Made by a program: the position numbers and the translations under genes
The notes under the pieces: model-generated
The model's input: the letters and a program-made list of their open reading frames with translations, nothing else
Database searches by the model: none
Told to the model about the DNA's origin: nothing
DNA from: Pseudomonas pergaminensis
GTDB lineage: Bacteria > Pseudomonadota > Gammaproteobacteria > Pseudomonadales > Pseudomonadaceae
Length of the DNA: 64,000 nucleotides
Direction of reading: 5' to 3'
NCBI RefSeq assembly: GCF_024112395.2
Contig: NZ_CP078013.2
Span: forward strand, 6,356,501 to 6,420,500
In this document: piece after piece, positions 37,788 to 47,682 of the stretch
Layout: each line of letters begins with the position of its first letter
How positions within the stretch are numbered: the stretch's first letter is position 1

Positions 37788-38708
37788 TCAATCGAATCGC
37801 TCGACCACAGGCAATTCCATGGCCTTGACTTCAGCCTGGAGAAACTCCGCCAAGCGCCGCAAACGCTCGCCGCCGGGGCGGGTTTTCGGCCACACCAGGT
37901 AATAATTTTCACCACTGGCGACGGCAGTGGGCCATGGCAGGCTCAACCGTCCCTGGGCCACGTCTTCGGCCACCATCAGTAAGTCGCCCATCGACACGCC
38001 ATAGCCCCGCGCGGCGGCGATCATGCCCAGTTCGAGGGTATCGAACACCTGCCCGCCCTTGAGCGAGACCTGGGATGACAACCCCATGCGCTCCAGCCAA
38101 TTGCGCCAATCGCGACGGTCGGGCGTTGGGTGCAACAGCTCGGCAGTGGCCAAGCGTGCGGCGTCCCAGGGACCATCCGCCAACAGGTTGGGTGCGCCAA
38201 CCGGAATCAGCAATTCCGGGAACAGGTAACTGGCCTCCCAGTCCGCCGGAAAATGTCCGTAGCTCAGCAGCACTGCACAGTCGAACGGCTCCTGGTTGAA
38301 ATCCACCTCGTCCACGCTCATCCAGGCGCTGGTCAACTGCACTTCATTGCCAGGCTGTAGCGCCCGGAAGCGACTGAGTCGCGCCAGCAGCCAACGCATG
38401 GTCAGGGTCGACGGTGCCTTCATGCGCAGGATGTCGTCCTCGGCGTTCAGCGTATGGCAGGCCCGCTCCAGTGCGGCGAAACCTTCGCGCACGCCAGGCA
38501 ACAGCAAGCGCGCGGCTTCAGTGAGCTGCAGAGTACGGCCACTGCGTTGGAACAGTCGACAGGCGAAATGCTCTTCCAGTGTGCGGATATGTCGGCTCAC
38601 CGCACTCTGCGTAATGGACAGCTCCTCCGCCGCACGCGTGAAGGAGTTGTGCCGGGAAGCCGCCTCAAACGCACGGAGGGCATACAGCGGAGGTAGGCGA
38701 CGTGGCAT
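37788..38708 (-). CDS. LysR-family regulator, GcvA-like
   Basis: A 306-residue regulator. The winged helix-turn-helix is at ~17-75 (LRAFEAASRHNSFTRAAEELSITQSAVSRHIRTLEE). The effector domain begins ~90. The start PRRLPPLYALRAFEA is typical of the GcvA/AmpR subgroup and fixes the ATG at 38708 (an upstream in-frame ATG adds seven residues). It is divergent from the MATE transporter with 149 bp between, so it probably regulates it or itself; no operator stands out. Confidence 0.88.
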   Translation of the reverse strand: MPRRLPPLYALRAFEAASRHNSFTRAAEELSITQSAVSRHIRTLEEHFACRLFQRSGRTLQLTEAARLLLPGVREGFAALERACHTLNAEDDILRMKAPSTLTMRWLLARLSRFRALQPGNEVQLTSAWMSVDEVDFNQEPFDCAVLLSYGHFPADWEASYLFPELLIPVGAPNLLADGPWDAARLATAELLHPTPDRRDWRNWLERMGLSSQVSLKGGQVFDTLELGMIAAARGYGVSMGDLLMVAEDVAQGRLSLPWPTAVASGENYYLVWPKTRPGGERLRRLAEFLQAEVKAMELPVVERFD

Positions 38709-38857
38709 CTGGAAAACTCCTACAGGCAATACCCTAAGCTACCAGATTCATTACGCATGAGTTTTAGTCATGCGAACGATCGCATTTATCCCTTTGTGCA
38801 ATGGGTTGGGAGCGCCGAGAATCAACCCTTCCCCAACCCTCCGACATTTCGAGTGTG

Positions 38858-40261
38858 ATGATCATGCAGCATCCGGCACGTACCGAACTCTGGGCCATTC
38901 TGCGGCTGTCGGGGCCGTTGATTGCCTCACAGTTGGCACACATGCTGATGGTGCTGACCGACACCCTGATGATGGCCCGCCTGAGCCCCGAAGCTCTGGC
39001 CGGTGGCGGCCTGGGCGCAGCGAGTTATTCGTTCGTGTCGATTTTTTGCATCGGCGTGATTGCCGCCGTGGGTACTCTCGTGGCCATTCGTCACGGCGCG
39101 GGCGATATCGAAGGCGCTACCCGCCTGACCCAGGCCGGGCTGTGGCTGGCATGGCTGATGGCGTTGGCTGCGGGCCTGCTGCTGTGGAACCTCAAGCCAC
39201 TGCTGTTGATGTTTGGCCAGACCGAGACCAACGTGCACTCGGCGGGGCAATTCCTGACGATCCTGCCGTTCGCCTTGCCGGGCTTCCTGAGCTTCATGGC
39301 CTTGCGCGGCTTCACCAGCGCGATTGGCAAGGCCCAGCCGGTGATGGTGATCAGCCTCGGTGGTGCGGTGGCCAACTACCTGCTCAACCACGCGTTGATC
39401 GAAGGCATGTTCGGCCTGCCTAAACTGGGCCTGATGGGCATTGGGCTGGTCACCGCCATCGTCGCCAACGGCATGGCATTGACGTTGATGTGGTACATCC
39501 ACCGCAACCGTACCTATGCGGCCTACCCGCTGAGCAGCGGCCTGCTGCGCCTCAATACGCAGTACCTGCGCGAGTTGTGGCGCCTGGGCCTGCCAATCGG
39601 CGGCACCTACGCAGTGGAAGTCGGGCTGTTTGCCTTTGCGGCGCTGTGCATGGGCACCATGGGCAGCACGCAGTTGGCAGCGCATCAGGTCGCGCTGCAG
39701 ATCGTCTCGGTGGCGTTCATGGTGCCTGCGGGGATGTCCTACGCGGTGACCATGCGCATCGGCCAGCATTACGGCGCCGGGCAGTTACTGCAGGCGCGCC
39801 TGGCCGGGCGCGTGGGCATAGGCTTTGGCGCGGCGGTAATGCTGGGATTTGCCGTAATACTGTGGCTGTTTTCCGACCCGCTGATCGGGCTGCTCATCGA
39901 CCATAACGACCCGGCGTTCCACGACGTGATCGTCCTGGCCGTAAGCCTGCTGGCCGTAGCGGCGTGGTTTGAGTTGTTCGACGGTGTGCAAACCATCGCC
40001 ATGGGTTGCATTCGTGGGCTCAAAGACGCCAAGACCACCTTCCTGATCGGGGCGGGCTGCTATTGGTTGATTGGGGCACCGTCGGCCTGGTTGATGGCCT
40101 TCACCCTCGGCTGGGGGCCAACCGGTGTGTGGTGGGGGTTGGCGCTGGGCCTGGCGTGCGCGGCGGTGAGCTTGACCTGGGCGTTCGAGGCGAAGATGAA
40201 GCGGATGATTCGGCGAGAGCCCGAAGTTCGCGCTGAATTCCAGGCAATGCAACCTGACTAG
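38858..40261 (+). CDS. MATE-family multidrug efflux transporter (NorM-like)
   Basis: A 467-residue protein with 12 predicted membrane spans in two matching bundles. The first bundle has LSGPLIASQLAHMLMVLTDTLMMARL and the second LWRLGLPIGGTYAVEVGLFAFAALCMGTMGSTQLAAHQVALQI; both carry the MATE pattern. It exports cationic drugs in exchange for Na+ or H+. ATG codons at 38858 and 38864 are in frame next to GAGTG; earlier codons are open but unlikely. It is controlled, by position, by the divergent LysR regulator. Confidence 0.9.
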   Translation: MIMQHPARTELWAILRLSGPLIASQLAHMLMVLTDTLMMARLSPEALAGGGLGAASYSFVSIFCIGVIAAVGTLVAIRHGAGDIEGATRLTQAGLWLAWLMALAAGLLLWNLKPLLLMFGQTETNVHSAGQFLTILPFALPGFLSFMALRGFTSAIGKAQPVMVISLGGAVANYLLNHALIEGMFGLPKLGLMGIGLVTAIVANGMALTLMWYIHRNRTYAAYPLSSGLLRLNTQYLRELWRLGLPIGGTYAVEVGLFAFAALCMGTMGSTQLAAHQVALQIVSVAFMVPAGMSYAVTMRIGQHYGAGQLLQARLAGRVGIGFGAAVMLGFAVILWLFSDPLIGLLIDHNDPAFHDVIVLAVSLLAVAAWFELFDGVQTIAMGCIRGLKDAKTTFLIGAGCYWLIGAPSAWLMAFTLGWGPTGVWWGLALGLACAAVSLTWAFEAKMKRMIRREPEVRAEFQAMQPD

Positions 40262-40276
40262 GGATTGTACAAGGTC

Positions 40277-40369
40277 AATGTGGGAGCGGGCTTGCTCGCG
40301 AATGCTGAGTGTCAGTCACCACATTTATTGACTGATCTACCGCATTCGCGAGCAAGCCCGCTCCCACAG
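40277..40369. repeat. REP doublet between the MATE gene and proE
   Basis: Inverted cores GTGGGAGCGGGCTTGCTCGC and GCGAGCAAGCCCGCTCCCAC lie ~55 bp apart between convergent genes. The same sub-type is repeated almost identically at 58296. Confidence 0.9.
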
Positions 40370-40386
40370 TTGATTGGGTTTGCAGC

Positions 40387-42051
40387 TCAACCCAGCAGCG
40401 CCTGCTGGCTTTTCCCGAAAGTCAGGTACTCTACCAACTCCGGCAATGGCAGCGGCTTGCTGATCAGGTAACCCTGGGCCTGGTCGCAGCCAAACAACCT
40501 CAACAACGCCAACTGCTCCGGCGTTTCCACGCCTTCGGCGACCACTTCCAGATTGAGGTTGTGCGCCAGGTTGATCATGGCGTGCACCAGCTTGCGGTTC
40601 TCTTCGCGCTCTTCCATACCACCGACAAAGCTCTTGTCGATTTTCAGCAAGGCAATTGGCAGGCTGTTGAGGTGCACGAAGGATGAGAAGCCCGTGCCGA
40701 AATCATCCAGGGAGAACCGTACGCCCAGGCGGCCGAGGGCGTCCATGGTCTGTTTGACCAGGTCACTGCGGCGCATCACGGCGGTTTCGGTCAGTTCGAA
40801 CTCCAGCCATTGCGCCTCCACGCCACGCTCGGCAATCAGCCGGCTGAGGGTCGAGAGCAACTGGCTGTCCTGGAACTGGCGGAACGACAGGTTGACCGCC
40901 ATGTGCAGCGGCGGCAGGCCGCGTTCGCGCAGGTCTTGCATGTCACGCAGGGCCCGGGAGATCACCCAGTAGCCCAACGGCACGATCAGGCCGCTTTGCT
41001 CGGCCAGGGGCACGAATTCACTCGGCGGTAACAGGCCTCGCTCGCCATGGCGCCAGCGCACCAGGGCCTCCAGGCCGACGATATGCCCGTCGTCCAGGTC
41101 CAGGCGCGGCTGGTAGTGCAGCTCCAGTTCATCACGCCGCAAAGCGCGGCGCAGTTCGCTTTCCAGGTCGGCCAGGCTGCGCGCGTTGCGATTGATACGT
41201 TCGTTGAAGATATGGAAGGTGCAGCCCTGGGTGCTCTTGGCCTGCTGCATGGCGATATGCGCGTGCCACATCAGCGGGTCGGCACCGGCGCGGGCACGGG
41301 CATGCGCCACGCCCAGGCTGCAACCGATCAGCAGGCTTTCGCCATCCACCCAATAAGGTTCGGCCATGACTTCGGTGATACGCTCGGCCATCCATTCGGC
41401 ACGCTGGGGCGCGCGGCGGGTGTCGATGAGCAGGGCGAATTCGTCGCTGCCCAGGCGCGCCAGTTGGTCCCCAACCTCGAGCTGGCTCTTGAGCCGCGAG
41501 ACCACTTGCAGGATCAACCGGTCGCCGGCCTGGTGGCCGAGGGCGTCGTTGGCGTGGCGGAAGTTATCAAGGTCCAGGTGCCCGAGGGCCAGGCCACGGC
41601 CTTCGTTCTCGGCCAGGCGCGCGGTCAACAGGGTCTGGAAGCCCTGGCGGTTGGCGATACCGGTGAGCGGGTCTTGTTCGGCCAGGCGTTGCAGGGTGTT
41701 TTCCAGCACGCCACGCTCGCGGACGTGGCGCAGGCAGCGGCGCACTGTATCGGCATCCAATACATCACGCACCAGCCAATCGCTGACACCCAGCGGCGAA
41801 ACCAGCGGTTCCTGCTCCAGCAGCAAGACGCACGGCAGGCTGCATCGCCCAGGGCCGGGTTGCAGGCTGGGCGTGGTGAGCAGCACGGCACTTTGGTCGT
41901 CATCGAACAGACGGCTCACGGAATCCCAGTTTGGCGCGCTGATCAGCACAGCCCCATCGCCCATCGGCGCCAGGCACTCGCGCAATAACGCTGCCCACGC
42001 GGGCTCATCGGCCAGCAGCAGCAAACGCAAGGGTTCGACAGGCGTAGACAA
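40387..42051 (-). CDS. proE: ProE-like c-di-GMP phosphodiesterase with degenerate GGDEF
   Basis: A 554-residue protein: a receiver-like N-terminal part (~8-110), a GGDEF domain whose active-site motif is GSDEF (201-205) and an EAL domain with the intact catalytic set (EAL 328-330, NLSFRQF, ELTETAVM, DDFGTGFSS, KIDKSFV, EGVET). The Gly to Ser change suggests the cyclase half is inactive or regulatory. The position next to rep matches P. aeruginosa proE (PA5295). The start is TTG at 42051 after a strong AGGGAG site 7 bp away. Confidence 0.88.
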   Translation of the reverse strand: MSTPVEPLRLLLLADEPAWAALLRECLAPMGDGAVLISAPNWDSVSRLFDDDQSAVLLTTPSLQPGPGRCSLPCVLLLEQEPLVSPLGVSDWLVRDVLDADTVRRCLRHVRERGVLENTLQRLAEQDPLTGIANRQGFQTLLTARLAENEGRGLALGHLDLDNFRHANDALGHQAGDRLILQVVSRLKSQLEVGDQLARLGSDEFALLIDTRRAPQRAEWMAERITEVMAEPYWVDGESLLIGCSLGVAHARARAGADPLMWHAHIAMQQAKSTQGCTFHIFNERINRNARSLADLESELRRALRRDELELHYQPRLDLDDGHIVGLEALVRWRHGERGLLPPSEFVPLAEQSGLIVPLGYWVISRALRDMQDLRERGLPPLHMAVNLSFRQFQDSQLLSTLSRLIAERGVEAQWLEFELTETAVMRRSDLVKQTMDALGRLGVRFSLDDFGTGFSSFVHLNSLPIALLKIDKSFVGGMEEREENRKLVHAMINLAHNLNLEVVAEGVETPEQLALLRLFGCDQAQGYLISKPLPLPELVEYLTFGKSQQALLG

Positions 42052-42306
42052 GCTAGCTCCCTAGACTCTGCAAAAAATCGTGGCGGCGGGCATTATGACG
42101 TGCGGCCTGAGAATCACCAATGATAGGGGTTATCAAACACGCGAACTGTAAACAATAGTCTCAAACAACCCCGACATCCTGCGGCAAAGTATCAAAACCG
42201 GCAAATTTAGATCGAGTGGTACGTCACACTGTCGTTCTGACAGGGCAGAATCCTGCCAGCCTGTTAAAATGCCCGCCCTTTTGAATAACGACTCCCTGAA
42301 TTCCGT

Positions 42307-44316
42307 ATGTCCCGACTCAATCCCCGGCAGCAAGAAGCCGTGAACTACGTCGGCGGCCCTCTATTGGTGCTCGCCGGTGCAGGCTCCGGCAAGACCAGCG
42401 TGATTACCCGCAAGATCGCGCACCTGATCCAGCAGTGCGGCATCCGCGCCCAATACATTGTCGCCATGACGTTTACCAACAAGGCGGCGCGGGAAATGAA
42501 AGAGCGCGTCGGCACCCTGCTCAAGGGTGGCGAAGGCCGTGGCCTCACCGTGTGCACCTTCCACAACCTGGGGCTGAACATCATCCGCAAGGAGCATGCG
42601 CGGTTAGGCTACAAGCCGGGCTTCTCGATCTTTGACGAGACCGACGTGAAGTCGCTGATGACCGACATCATGCAAAAGGAATACGCAGGCGACGACGGCG
42701 TGGATGAGATCAAGAACATGATCGGCGCCTGGAAAAACGACCTGATCCTGCCCGCCCAGGCCCTGGAAAACGCACGCAACCCCAAGGAACAGACCGCCGC
42801 CATCGTCTACACCCACTACCAGCGCACGCTCAAGGCGTTCAACGCGGTGGACTTCGACGACCTGATCCTGCTGCCGGTGAAATTGTTCGAGGAACACGCC
42901 GACATCCTCGAAAAATGGCAGAACAAGGTGCGCTACCTGCTGGTGGACGAATACCAGGACACCAACGCCAGCCAATACCTGCTGGTGAAGATGCTGATCG
43001 GCAAGCGCAACCAGTTCACCGTAGTAGGCGACGACGACCAATCGATCTACGCCTGGCGCGGCGCCCGCCCGGAAAACCTGATGCTGCTCAAGGACGACTA
43101 CCCGTCCCTGAAAGTAGTGATGCTGGAGCAGAACTACCGCTCCACCAGCCGCATCCTGCGCTGCGCGAACGTGCTGATCTCGAACAACCCCCACGAGTTT
43201 GAAAAACAGCTGTGGAGCGAGATGGGCCATGGCGATGAAATCCGTGTGATCCGCTGCCGCAACGAAGACGCCGAAGCCGAGCGCGTGGCCGTGGAAATCC
43301 TCAGCCTGCACTTGCGCACCGACCGGCCCTACAGCGACTTCGCGATCCTGTACCGCGGCAACTACCAGGCCAAGCTGATCGAGCTGAAGTTGCAGCACCA
43401 CCAGGTGCCGTATCGCCTCTCGGGCGGCAACAGCTTTTTCGGACGCCAGGAAGTCAAGGACCTGATGGCCTACTTCCGGCTGATCGTGAACCCGGACGAC
43501 GACAACGCCTTCCTGCGCGTGATCAACGTGCCGCGCCGCGAAATCGGCTCGACCACCCTGGAAAAGCTCGGCAACTACGCCACTGAACGCAAGATCTCGA
43601 TGTACGCCGCCACCGACGAAATCGGCCTGGGCGAACATTTGGATTCGCGCTTCACCGATCGCCTGTCGCGCTTCAAGCGCTTCATGGACAAGGTGCGCGA
43701 GCAGTGCGCCGGCGAAGACCCGATCAGTGCGCTGCGCAGCATGGTCATGGACATCGACTACGAAAACTGGCTGCGCACCAACAGTTCCAGCGACAAGGCC
43801 GCGGATTACCGCATGAGCAACGTCTGGTTCCTGATCGAAGCGCTGAAGAACACCCTGGAAAAAGACGAAGACGGCGAAATGACCGTCGAAGACGCCATCG
43901 GCAAGCTGGTGCTGCGCGACATGCTCGAGCGCCAGCAGGAAGAGGAAGACGGCGCCGAAGGCGTGCAGATGATGACCTTGCATGCGTCCAAGGGTCTGGA
44001 ATTCCCCTACGTGTTCATCATGGGCATGGAAGAGGAAATCCTCCCGCACCGCTCCAGCATTGAAGCCGACACTATCGAAGAAGAACGCCGCCTGGCCTAC
44101 GTGGGCATTACCCGCGCGCGTCAGACCCTGGCCTTCACCTTTGCCGCCAAGCGCAAGCAATACGGCGAAATCATCGATTGTGCCCCCAGCCGGTTCCTGG
44201 ATGAACTGCCGCCGGATGACCTGGCCTGGGAAGGCAATGACGACACCCCGACCGAGGTGAAGGCCGTTCGCGGCAACACCGCCTTGGCGGATATACGCGC
44301 GATGTTAAAGCGCTAG
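42307..44316 (+). CDS. rep: ATP-dependent DNA helicase Rep
   Basis: A 669-residue superfamily 1A helicase. Walker A (AGAGSGKTSV) is at 23-32, the DEYQD Walker B near 218, followed by GDDDQSIYAWRGA and the arginine finger region QNYRSTSRIL; the C-terminal motifs VQMMTLHASKGLEFPYVF and VGITRARQ are also clear. Rep helps replication forks pass protein roadblocks by 3'-to-5' unwinding. It is divergent from proE by 255 bp; xpt follows 58 bp downstream. Confidence 0.97.
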   Translation: MSRLNPRQQEAVNYVGGPLLVLAGAGSGKTSVITRKIAHLIQQCGIRAQYIVAMTFTNKAAREMKERVGTLLKGGEGRGLTVCTFHNLGLNIIRKEHARLGYKPGFSIFDETDVKSLMTDIMQKEYAGDDGVDEIKNMIGAWKNDLILPAQALENARNPKEQTAAIVYTHYQRTLKAFNAVDFDDLILLPVKLFEEHADILEKWQNKVRYLLVDEYQDTNASQYLLVKMLIGKRNQFTVVGDDDQSIYAWRGARPENLMLLKDDYPSLKVVMLEQNYRSTSRILRCANVLISNNPHEFEKQLWSEMGHGDEIRVIRCRNEDAEAERVAVEILSLHLRTDRPYSDFAILYRGNYQAKLIELKLQHHQVPYRLSGGNSFFGRQEVKDLMAYFRLIVNPDDDNAFLRVINVPRREIGSTTLEKLGNYATERKISMYAATDEIGLGEHLDSRFTDRLSRFKRFMDKVREQCAGEDPISALRSMVMDIDYENWLRTNSSSDKAADYRMSNVWFLIEALKNTLEKDEDGEMTVEDAIGKLVLRDMLERQQEEEDGAEGVQMMTLHASKGLEFPYVFIMGMEEEILPHRSSIEADTIEEERRLAYVGITRARQTLAFTFAAKRKQYGEIIDCAPSRFLDELPPDDLAWEGNDDTPTEVKAVRGNTALADIRAMLKR

Positions 44317-44362
44317 AATCGACTACTTTTTAATCTACTTTCGGCGCGCACCGCGCCATTAG

Positions 44363-44947
<585 letters not shown>

Positions 44948-44964
44948 TCACGCCTGGCGGTATT

Positions 44965-45015
44965 TTTGTAGTGAGCGAGCTTGCCTCGCGCGGGGCAAGT
45001 CCGCTCACCACAAAA
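44965..45015. repeat. Hairpin element between xpt and the CoA-hydrolase gene
   Basis: A long imperfect stem TTTTGTaGTGAGCGagCTTGCC / GGCAAGtcCGCTCACcACAAAA with a short GC loop. It lies between convergent genes and ends in T or A runs on both sides, so it may also work as a two-way terminator. The GAGCGAGCTTGCCTCGCG core is REP-related but of a separate subclass. Confidence 0.8.
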
Positions 45016-45030
45016 GCCCGGCGCTGCTGG

Positions 45031-46953
45031 CTAATTCGCGGTGGCCTGCAGGCCAGCGAGCAACAGCCGCTGATACAAATCTTCTTTCAGCCCATCGGGC
45101 TTGTTCAATCCCATGCGTTCCAGATGCTTGGGAAACGCCTCCGGCTCCGGCGCGTCCAACGCTGCCTTGCCCAACTCCAGAATCTCCGTGAGCTTGAATT
45201 TGCTCTTGAGCCAGTTCAGCGCCCGCAGCAAATCCCGCTCCTCGTCCGTGAAATCGCTGCCCAGCGGATACTCCGGGAACAGTCGACGATGACGCGCTTG
45301 AATCGCCTGTAACCGTTCCGGCGTGTTATCGGCAAAGCGTGGATCCAGCTGGAAATCCTTGGCTAGCTTGCCGGCCTTTTGCGCCTGCTCGATCAAGTCG
45401 TCCTGGAACCGTGAGTCAGTGATATTGAGCAACGCCTCGATCACCTTGGCATCCGTCTGCCCACGCAAATCGGCAATGCCATACTCGGTGATGACAATGT
45501 CCCGCAGGTGCCGAGGAATCGTGCAGTGGCCGTATTCCCACACAATGTTGGAACTGACCTCCCCCGCCGACTCGCGCCAACTGCGCAAGATCAGGATCGA
45601 CCGCGCACCCTCCAACGCATGGCCCTGGGCTACGAAGTTGTATTGCCCGCCCACACCGCTGAGCACGCGACCGTCGTCCAGTTGGTCGGCGACACCCGCG
45701 CCGAGCAGCGTCACCATGATCGCGCTGTTGATAAACCGCGCGTCCAGACGCTGCAGGCGCTTGAGCTCTTCCTGGCCATACAGCTCGTTGATGTAGCTGA
45801 TGCGGGTCATGTTGAATTCGAGGCGCTTGGCGTGAGTCATTTCCTGCAGGCGCTGGTAAAAACTGCTCGGGCCCAGGAAGAATCCGCCGTGGATCGAGAT
45901 GCCGTCGGGCTGCGCGGCATCGTCGAGCGTACCGGCGTTAGCCTGTTCCTGCGTGGCCACATCCGGGTAGACCTTGCGGCGGATAATCCCCGCGTCTGCC
46001 AGTACCAGCAGGCCGTTGACGAACATTTCACTGCAACCGTAGAGGCCACGGGCGAAGGGGTCGACGCCGCCTTCTCGGCTGATCAATGGCGCCCATTGGT
46101 ACACATCGAGGTCTGTCAGCAGCAGTCGATAGGATTCATTGTCCGCCTGGCGGGCCAACAGCGCGGCCGTCAGCGCATCACCCATGGAGCCGATGCCGAT
46201 CTGCAAAGTGCCGCCGTCGCGCACAAGGGTGCTGGCATGCAGGCCGATAAAGTGGTCCTGGAAACCCACCGGCATATTTGGCGTGGAGAACAATGTGGTG
46301 CTGTCTTTTTCATCGATCAGGTAATCGAAAGCATCCATGCCCAGTTCAGCGTCCCCGGGCATATAGGGCAAGTCGCTGTGAACCTGGCCGACCACCAGAA
46401 TGGTTTCGCCAGCCTCACGACGCTTGGCAATCATGGGCAACAGGTCAAGGGTGATATCCGGGTTGCAGCTCAGGCTCAGGCGATCAGGATGTTCGGCGCT
46501 GCTGGCGACCAGCTGCGCCACCAGGTTCAGGCCAGCGGCGTTGATGTCGCGCGCGGCATGGCTGTAATTGCTGCTGACGTAGTCCTGCTGGGCCGACTCG
46601 CTGTGGAGCAAGCTGCCGGGCTGCATGAAAAATTGCTGGACGTGAATATTTTTCGGAAGGTTGTCCTTGTGCAGCGCGGCGAGGAAATCCAGCTCGGGAT
46701 AATCGCCAAACACCCGCTCGATAAAGGGCTCGAGAAAGCGTTTCTGCAAGCCATCGCCCAGCGTTGGCCGGCCCAGGCTCAAGGCGGTATAGATCGTCAG
46801 CGACCGCTCCGGCAGTTTGGCGATGCGCCGGTACAGCGCGTTGGCAAACAGGTTCGGCTTGCCCAGGCCAAGCGGCATGCCCATGTGGATATGCGCCGGC
46901 AACCGTTCCAGTACATCGTCAACTGCTTGCTCGATTGAACACAACTGCACCAT
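45031..46953 (-). CDS. Acetyl-CoA hydrolase/transferase family protein
   Basis: A 640-residue protein of the Cat1/ACH1 CoA-transferase superfamily. The TLQIGIGSMGDALTAAL segment (near 227-243), the GVGGQYNFVAQG block and the conserved IVITEYGIADLRGQ (~490) are diagnostic; the first contains the glycine-rich CoA site. It is longer than the ~500-residue norm, mainly through a middle insertion (~290-390) and a C-terminal helical tail. It could hydrolyse acyl-CoA or move CoA between acids; which one is unknown. It is convergent to xpt. Confidence 0.85.
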   Translation of the reverse strand: MVQLCSIEQAVDDVLERLPAHIHMGMPLGLGKPNLFANALYRRIAKLPERSLTIYTALSLGRPTLGDGLQKRFLEPFIERVFGDYPELDFLAALHKDNLPKNIHVQQFFMQPGSLLHSESAQQDYVSSNYSHAARDINAAGLNLVAQLVASSAEHPDRLSLSCNPDITLDLLPMIAKRREAGETILVVGQVHSDLPYMPGDAELGMDAFDYLIDEKDSTTLFSTPNMPVGFQDHFIGLHASTLVRDGGTLQIGIGSMGDALTAALLARQADNESYRLLLTDLDVYQWAPLISREGGVDPFARGLYGCSEMFVNGLLVLADAGIIRRKVYPDVATQEQANAGTLDDAAQPDGISIHGGFFLGPSSFYQRLQEMTHAKRLEFNMTRISYINELYGQEELKRLQRLDARFINSAIMVTLLGAGVADQLDDGRVLSGVGGQYNFVAQGHALEGARSILILRSWRESAGEVSSNIVWEYGHCTIPRHLRDIVITEYGIADLRGQTDAKVIEALLNITDSRFQDDLIEQAQKAGKLAKDFQLDPRFADNTPERLQAIQARHRRLFPEYPLGSDFTDEERDLLRALNWLKSKFKLTEILELGKAALDAPEPEAFPKHLERMGLNKPDGLKEDLYQRLLLAGLQATAN

Positions 46954-47046
46954 CCGACCCTCCTGAACATTCCATGATTAGGGGTTGGACCGAGCTTGCC
47001 GGGTCTTTGCTGCAAAGAACAGCGCTGAAACATAAATCGCCGGCAC

Positions 47047-47074
47047 AAAAAAAGCCGCTCGTAAGCGGCTTTTT
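47047..47074. terminator. Terminator of the cytochrome c5 gene
   Basis: An AAGCCGCT/AGCGGCTT stem with a 4-nt loop, A7 and T5 tracts on its two sides, just beyond the cytochrome stop codon. Confidence 0.88.
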
Positions 47075-47087
47075 GGCGAAGATCGGT

Positions 47088-47513
47088 TTATTTCAACCCG
47101 GACATCTTCTGGATCGCACCTTTGAGGTCGTCATCCGAGCAATCGGCGCAGGTGCCTTTTGGCGGCATGGCATTGATGCCCGTAATCGCCTTGGCCAGGA
47201 TGCCATCCAGGCCGCCTTGATGGTCGGCGCGTTCTTTCCAGGCAGCGGTGTCGCCGATTTTTGGCGCACCTAATAGGCCGGTGCCGTGGCAAGCGTTGCA
47301 ATGCTTGGCGATGATCTCATCCGGCGTCTTCGCCGCGCCGCCGCCTGCGGCTACCGCGACTTCCATCCCCTTGCATTCCTGGCCCTGGACGCAGACTTGG
47401 CCGACAGGCTCCAGACGCTTGGCAATGTCATCATTGGTCGCAGCTTGAGCGCTGACAGCCCATAGGGCCAGTACGGTTGCTGGTGCAGCCAGCATTTTCA
47501 TAATTAGGTTCAC
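47088..47513 (-). CDS. Cytochrome c5-type periplasmic electron carrier
   Basis: A 141-residue monoheme cytochrome. The signal peptide ends at AQA-A near 24, and the heme motif CNACH is at ~69-73; the Met ligand is in INAMPPKG. Two further cysteines in CADC and two in CVQGQEC are typical of the c5 subgroup. The best-placed Shine-Dalgarno (GAGGGTG) points to GTG at 47513; ATG at 47501 is too far from it. Called cycB in P. aeruginosa (my memory). It donates electrons in respiration. Confidence 0.88.
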   Translation of the reverse strand: MNLIMKMLAAPATVLALWAVSAQAATNDDIAKRLEPVGQVCVQGQECKGMEVAVAAGGGAAKTPDEIIAKHCNACHGTGLLGAPKIGDTAAWKERADHQGGLDGILAKAITGINAMPPKGTCADCSDDDLKGAIQKMSGLK

Positions 47514-47682
47514 GCGTTCACCCTCAATGGTGGCTATTCACGCCTGCGGCCACGGTTTCGCAGGCGGCGAAAGTATAACGGTTAGCCCGCCTGGCCGAAA
47601 CAACCCTATTAAATAAAGGGAGATTCGGCTTCACGGAATACTGCCTGGGTGTCTCTGCAACGCTGGCAGGACGCCTCTTTTC

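Noticed and set aside
42604..44160. 518-codon minus-strand frame inside rep
   Set aside because: Antisense to complete helicase motifs; composition is the usual Val/Gln/His/Leu shadow pattern.
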